Part shown: piece by piece, positions 31,656-34,861 of the stretch
How positions within the stretch are numbered: the first letter of the stretch is position 1
How the letters are laid out: the number at the start of each line of letters is the position of its first letter
From: JABDBK01 sp964453575
GTDB taxonomy: Bacteria; Pseudomonadota; Gammaproteobacteria; DSM-16500
NCBI GenBank assembly: GCA_964453575.1
Contig: CAYVRW010000009.1
Span: 1 to 34,861, forward strand
DNA: 34,861 nt
Direction: 5' to 3'
Translations under genes and position numbers: made by a program
The notes under the pieces: model-generated
Told to the model about the DNA's origin: nothing
Databases searched by the model: none
Seen by the model: only the letters and a program-made list of their open reading frames with translations

Positions 31656-33008
31656 TCAAGTTAATACCCTACGCAAAGCGCGCGCTTTAGTTAACGTTTC
31701 TTCATATTCCGAATACGGATCAGAATCAGCCACAATCGCCCCGCCCGCTTGAAATGTTACAATATTATTTTTTATCACAAATGAACGTATCACAATAGAA
31801 GTATCCATTGTTCCATCAAAACCTATGTAACCTATGCTGCCGCAATACGGGCCTCTGCTCGTTGGTTCAATTTCCGCAATAATTTCCATCGCACGAATTT
31901 TAGGTGCACCGGTAATGGAGCCGCCAGGAAAACATGCTTTAAATAAATCCAGTGCCGTATGCTGTTTTTTTAATCGCCCCCTGACCACAGACACCAAATG
32001 ATGCACGCTTGCATAACTTTCCAAGCCGCATAACTGCGGCACTTTGACACTGTGATTTTCACATACTTTAGATAAATCATTTCTAAGCAAATCCACTATC
32101 ATGACATTTTCTGCATGGTCTTTTACACTATTTAATAAATCATCTGCTAATGATTGATCTTCAACAGGTGTTTTACCCCGCGGTCTCGTGCCTTTAATCG
32201 GTCGTGTTTCAACCTGAGCTTGCTGTAATTTCAAAAACCGTTCTGGAGATGCCGAGGCAATAACCATATCATTAAATTTAAGATACGCTGCAAATGGCGC
32301 AGGATTTATCGAACGTAACTTTCTATATAAATCAAAACTTGAAAAATCATCCGACAATGTTGTTTTAAAACGCTGCGAAATATTTGCTTCAAAAATATCT
32401 CCTGCTAAAATGTAATCTATCACTTTTTGCACGGCACATTGATATTGCTCCGCAGAAAAATTCGATTCAATCAAATTTGTCTGAATAGGAATATCAGGAA
32501 TAGGTTTAATTTTTTCTAATGTATTTAATATCCAAGCTAAGCGCAGTCTTGCATGCATTTCGCGAGCAGGTTCTTCTTTCTCTGGATAACCGTTAGAAAA
32601 TATCCATGCTTTCTGCAAAACATGATCGAACGCTAATACTACATCATACAAACCAACGGCCATATCAGGATAATGCATGTCATCTAGCGCATGAGCTGGC
32701 ACCCGCTCTAAATGACGGTATAAATCATATGCAAAAAATCCCGCGGCTCCTCCTTGAAAAGGCGGCAAGTCTGGATGGGGCTCACAATTAAACTCAGCTA
32801 ACTTTTCAGCTAAATCTGAAAATGGATTTTCTTCGGCATTTTTACTCGTAACGATGACAAAAGGATCAACAGCTATAAAACTATACCGGCCGCAATGTTG
32901 ACGCAGCTCTGCGCTGTCTAAAAAAACAGTCCCATCATGCTCACAAAAGTGGGCAAACACATGACATGGATCTTGATAAGGAATCTCTTTAATTATGGGA
33001 TATGACAT
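31656..33008 (-). CDS. pabB: Aminodeoxychorismate synthase component I
   Basis: Converts chorismate to aminodeoxychorismate for folate synthesis. It is 450 aa, the length of PabB (453 in E. coli) and shorter than TrpE. The motif RPIKGTRPRG has lysine at K272, the nucleophile of PabB; TrpE carries alanine there (PIAGT). LPPFQGGAAGFFAYDL and GSITGAPKIRAMEI are further family segments. No Shine-Dalgarno sequence precedes the ATG. It is the first gene of a pabB-pabA pair. Confidence 0.92.
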   Translation of the reverse strand: MSYPIIKEIPYQDPCHVFAHFCEHDGTVFLDSAELRQHCGRYSFIAVDPFVIVTSKNAEENPFSDLAEKLAEFNCEPHPDLPPFQGGAAGFFAYDLYRHLERVPAHALDDMHYPDMAVGLYDVVLAFDHVLQKAWIFSNGYPEKEEPAREMHARLRLAWILNTLEKIKPIPDIPIQTNLIESNFSAEQYQCAVQKVIDYILAGDIFEANISQRFKTTLSDDFSSFDLYRKLRSINPAPFAAYLKFNDMVIASASPERFLKLQQAQVETRPIKGTRPRGKTPVEDQSLADDLLNSVKDHAENVMIVDLLRNDLSKVCENHSVKVPQLCGLESYASVHHLVSVVRGRLKKQHTALDLFKACFPGGSITGAPKIRAMEIIAEIEPTSRGPYCGSIGYIGFDGTMDTSIVIRSFVIKNNIVTFQAGGAIVADSDPYSEYEETLTKARALRRVLT

Positions 33009-33024
33009 TATTTTTTAGTTCTAT

Positions 33025-33133
33025 TTATAATCCAATGGTGGGCACGTCGCAGCGCTCCTTTGCCCACCCTACAACCTATAAAATGTAGGGTGGGCAAAGG
33101 AGTGCAGCGACCTGCCCACCATTTGAATTATAA
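33025..33133. repeat. Large palindromic intergenic repeat
   Basis: Two 40-base arms, 33034-33073 and 33084-33123, pair with three mismatches around a 10-base loop. Weaker pairing extends outward through TTATAAT/ATTATAA, giving about 109 bases. The inner word is TTTGCCCACCCTACA, matching GTAGGGTGGGCA-type repeats known in many bacteria. It lies between the divergent pabB and murF genes, where it must be spanned by or separate their promoters. Confidence 0.75.
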
Positions 33134-33205
33134 AACAATGACGTCTGTCCTCAAACAAAAAAATCGAGTACTATAGCAACAAATATTAACCACACGGACA
33201 TCCCT

Positions 33206-34588
33206 ATGATTAACATGCCGCTCTCAGAACTTGCAAGCTTATTGGGTACAAGTTTTTCAGGAAAAAACATGAATTTTCATGGGGTTAGCACTGATTCCCG
33301 TACATTAAAACCAGGAAATTTATTCGTTGCCTTAAAAGGCGAGCATTTTGACGGTCATCAATTCCTTGAACAAGCGGTTAATAATGGTGCTATTGCCGCA
33401 TTGGTCAGTGAAGCTTCACCCATTCAGATTCCACAAATTGTCGTTGATAATACCTTAACTTCCATGGGCAAATTAAGCTCCCACTGGCGTGACCGCTTCT
33501 CTATTCCTTTTATCGCGATCACAGGAAGCAATGGCAAAACCACTTTAAAAAACATGATGGCATCGATATTACGCGCAGCCTGTCATGAGCAGCCAGAAAA
33601 AGTATTGGCCACCGAAGGCAATCTAAATAATGCTATCGGCGTACCGCTTACACTTTTTAGATTAAATGATCAGCACCGTTTTGCCGTCATTGAAATGGGC
33701 ATGAACCATTTAGGCGAAATTGCTTATTTAACTCAACTTGCTAAGCCTGATGTAGCCGTCATTACCAATGCCGCAGAAGCGCATTTAGAAGGATTGCAAA
33801 ATGTTGCGGGTGTGGCCAAAGCAAAGGGTGAAATTTTTCAGGGACTGAATGATAAAGGCGTTGCAATTCTTAATGCAGATGACCAGCATTTTGATTATTG
33901 GTATCAATTAAATTACTGGCATATGTTAAACAAAGGTCGTCAATGCTTGACCTTTGGATTGGAAAAAGATGCAGATGTTTCAGCTACTATCAATGAAAAT
34001 CATCTTAGTTTACATACACCGAAAGGCAAGATAGATGTTACCTTGCCTTTATTAGGTAAACATAATGTGATGAATGCGCTTGCTGCCACGGCTGGAGCGC
34101 TTGCTTTAAACATTGATCTTGCTGATATTAAAAAAGGTTTAGAAAACATGCGCGCAGCCCCTGGTCGTATGCATCAATATGTTCACGCAAGCGGTGCACG
34201 CATTATTGATGATACCTATAATGCTAATCCCTTTTCACTCGCAGCTGCTGTTGACACACTTGCAGCATTTAAAGGCACTAAAATCGTTGTATTAGGTGAC
34301 ATGAAAGAATTAGGCCCTGATGCAAAATCCTTGCATGCTAACTCAGGCGAAAAAATACGTGCGGCGAACATTGATTATCTATTCACGCTAGGCGAAATGT
34401 CTGCAGAAGCTTCAAAAGCCTTCGGTAACAATGCTAAACATTTCACTGATAAACAAGCTTTAATAGCAGCCGTATTGCCTTATGTGAAACAAGATACACA
34501 TATATTAGTGAAAGGTTCTCGTTCCATGAAAATGGAAGAAATCATTGCAAAACTTATTCCTGAAAATCAAATAGAACATACGCATTAA
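33206..34588 (+). CDS. murF: UDP-MurNAc-tripeptide--D-Ala-D-Ala ligase
   Basis: Adds D-Ala-D-Ala in the last cytoplasmic step of the peptidoglycan precursor. It is 460 aa. The ATP-binding loop is ITGSNGKTT with K111; FVALKGEHFDGHQF (about 40-53), AVIEMGMNHLGEIAYL and DDTYNANPFS are typical MurF segments. Its isolated position, next to icd, is unusual because murF normally lies in the division and cell-wall cluster with murE and mraY. Confidence 0.97.
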   Translation: MINMPLSELASLLGTSFSGKNMNFHGVSTDSRTLKPGNLFVALKGEHFDGHQFLEQAVNNGAIAALVSEASPIQIPQIVVDNTLTSMGKLSSHWRDRFSIPFIAITGSNGKTTLKNMMASILRAACHEQPEKVLATEGNLNNAIGVPLTLFRLNDQHRFAVIEMGMNHLGEIAYLTQLAKPDVAVITNAAEAHLEGLQNVAGVAKAKGEIFQGLNDKGVAILNADDQHFDYWYQLNYWHMLNKGRQCLTFGLEKDADVSATINENHLSLHTPKGKIDVTLPLLGKHNVMNALAATAGALALNIDLADIKKGLENMRAAPGRMHQYVHASGARIIDDTYNANPFSLAAAVDTLAAFKGTKIVVLGDMKELGPDAKSLHANSGEKIRAANIDYLFTLGEMSAEASKAFGNNAKHFTDKQALIAAVLPYVKQDTHILVKGSRSMKMEEIIAKLIPENQIEHTH

Positions 34589-34599
34589 AGGAGCATCAC

Positions 34600-34861
34600 A
34601 TGGCCGTTAAAACACCTATCACAGTCGCCTATGGTGATGGCATAGGGCCAGAAATCATGGCTGCAACTTTAAAGATTTTATCCGCTGCCAATGCACAGAT
34701 TGAACCTGAAATCATTGAAGTCGGAAAAAAAGTTTATTTAGAAGGTTTTTCATCCGGCATTCCCGACAGCGCCTGGGAATCATTAAAACGCACCAAAGTA
34801 TTGCTCAAAGGACCTATTACTACCCCTCAAGGCGGTGGTTATAAAAGCTTAAATGTTACCC
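34600..34861 (+). CDS. icd: NADP-type isocitrate dehydrogenase, N-terminal part (cut by window edge)
   Basis: About 87 codons are present before the window ends. The translation begins MAVKTPITVAYGDGIGPEIM and reaches TTPQGGGYKSLNVT. YGDGIGPEIM is the decarboxylating dehydrogenase start, and GPITTPQGGGYKSLNV is the substrate-site stretch of the isocitrate dehydrogenase form also seen in rickettsiae and Legionella, which differs from E. coli Icd at its N-terminus. AAGGAG lies 7 bases before the ATG. It follows murF by 11 bases and is probably co-transcribed. Confidence 0.9.
   Translation, partial: MAVKTPITVAYGDGIGPEIMAATLKILSAANAQIEPEIIEVGKKVYLEGFSSGIPDSAWESLKRTKVLLKGPITTPQGGGYKSLNVT

Noticed and set aside
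31656..33008. Anthranilate synthase TrpE instead of PabB
   Set aside because: The PIKGT motif with lysine at 272 is the PabB form, and 450 aa is the PabB length.
33074..33083. A CRISPR-like repeat unit in the large palindrome
   Set aside because: There is a single inverted pair and no spaced direct repeats; no array exists anywhere in the window.

Overview
The window looks like an AT-rich chromosome segment from a gammaproteobacterium of the Legionellales type (Legionella, Coxiella, Aquicella, Berkiella relatives). The evidence is the gammaproteobacterial gene order in several housekeeping blocks (lnt-leuS-lptE-holA-nadD-rsfS-rlmH; ribF-ileS-lspA; ispB divergent from rplU-rpmA-obgE), an LbtU-like outer-membrane porin, and several eukaryote-like or effector-like genes between the housekeeping blocks. 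The genus cannot be fixed from the sequence alone.

Layout. 1-2723: 5' part of an ArnC-like glycosyltransferase (minus), nth (plus), a dispersed hairpin repeat, and an LbtU-family porin (minus). 2906-10008: a compact plus-strand run with lnt, leuS, lptE, holA, nadD, rsfS and rlmH, covering lipoprotein acylation, LPS export, replication, translation, NAD synthesis and ribosome maintenance. 10009-13732: an accessory island holding a 480-aa protein with kinase-like catalytic motifs, a small lipoprotein, an alpha/beta hydrolase, a solitary XRE/HigA-type regulator with an operator inside its promoter, and two copies of a palindromic MITE-like element with 9-bp target duplications. 13733-17969: lspA, ileS and ribF as an overlapping minus-strand operon. 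18074-24416: an unknown coiled-coil protein, murJ, rpsT with a UUG start, a GNAT acetyltransferase, obgE, rpmA, rplU, ispB and tRNA-Pro(CGG). 24430-27329: yheS, a 59-codon ORF and an orphan parB. 27398-31097: three tandem paralogous F-box/ankyrin genes with a broken hicA and intact hicB between the first two. 31094-33008: pabB-pabA for folate synthesis. 33025-33133: a large palindromic repeat. 33206-34861: murF and the 5' part of icd.

How the genes fit together. The housekeeping genes cover envelope building (lnt, lptE, lspA, murJ, murF), translation (leuS, ileS, rpsT, rpmA, rplU, rsfS, rlmH, obgE, yheS, tRNA-Pro) and cofactors (ribF, nadD, pabAB, ispB). Lnt and LspA act on the same lipoprotein pathway that LptE and the small lipoprotein would use. 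The most distinctive material is the set of likely host-directed proteins: the F-box/ankyrin triplet and the kinase-like protein, whose C-terminus carries a glutamate-rich block of the kind seen in Dot/Icm substrates. Their role as secreted effectors is inferred. No secretion-system gene lies in this window. No CRISPR array, rRNA gene, complete insertion sequence or prophage was seen, and no gap without a gene exceeds about 220 bases.
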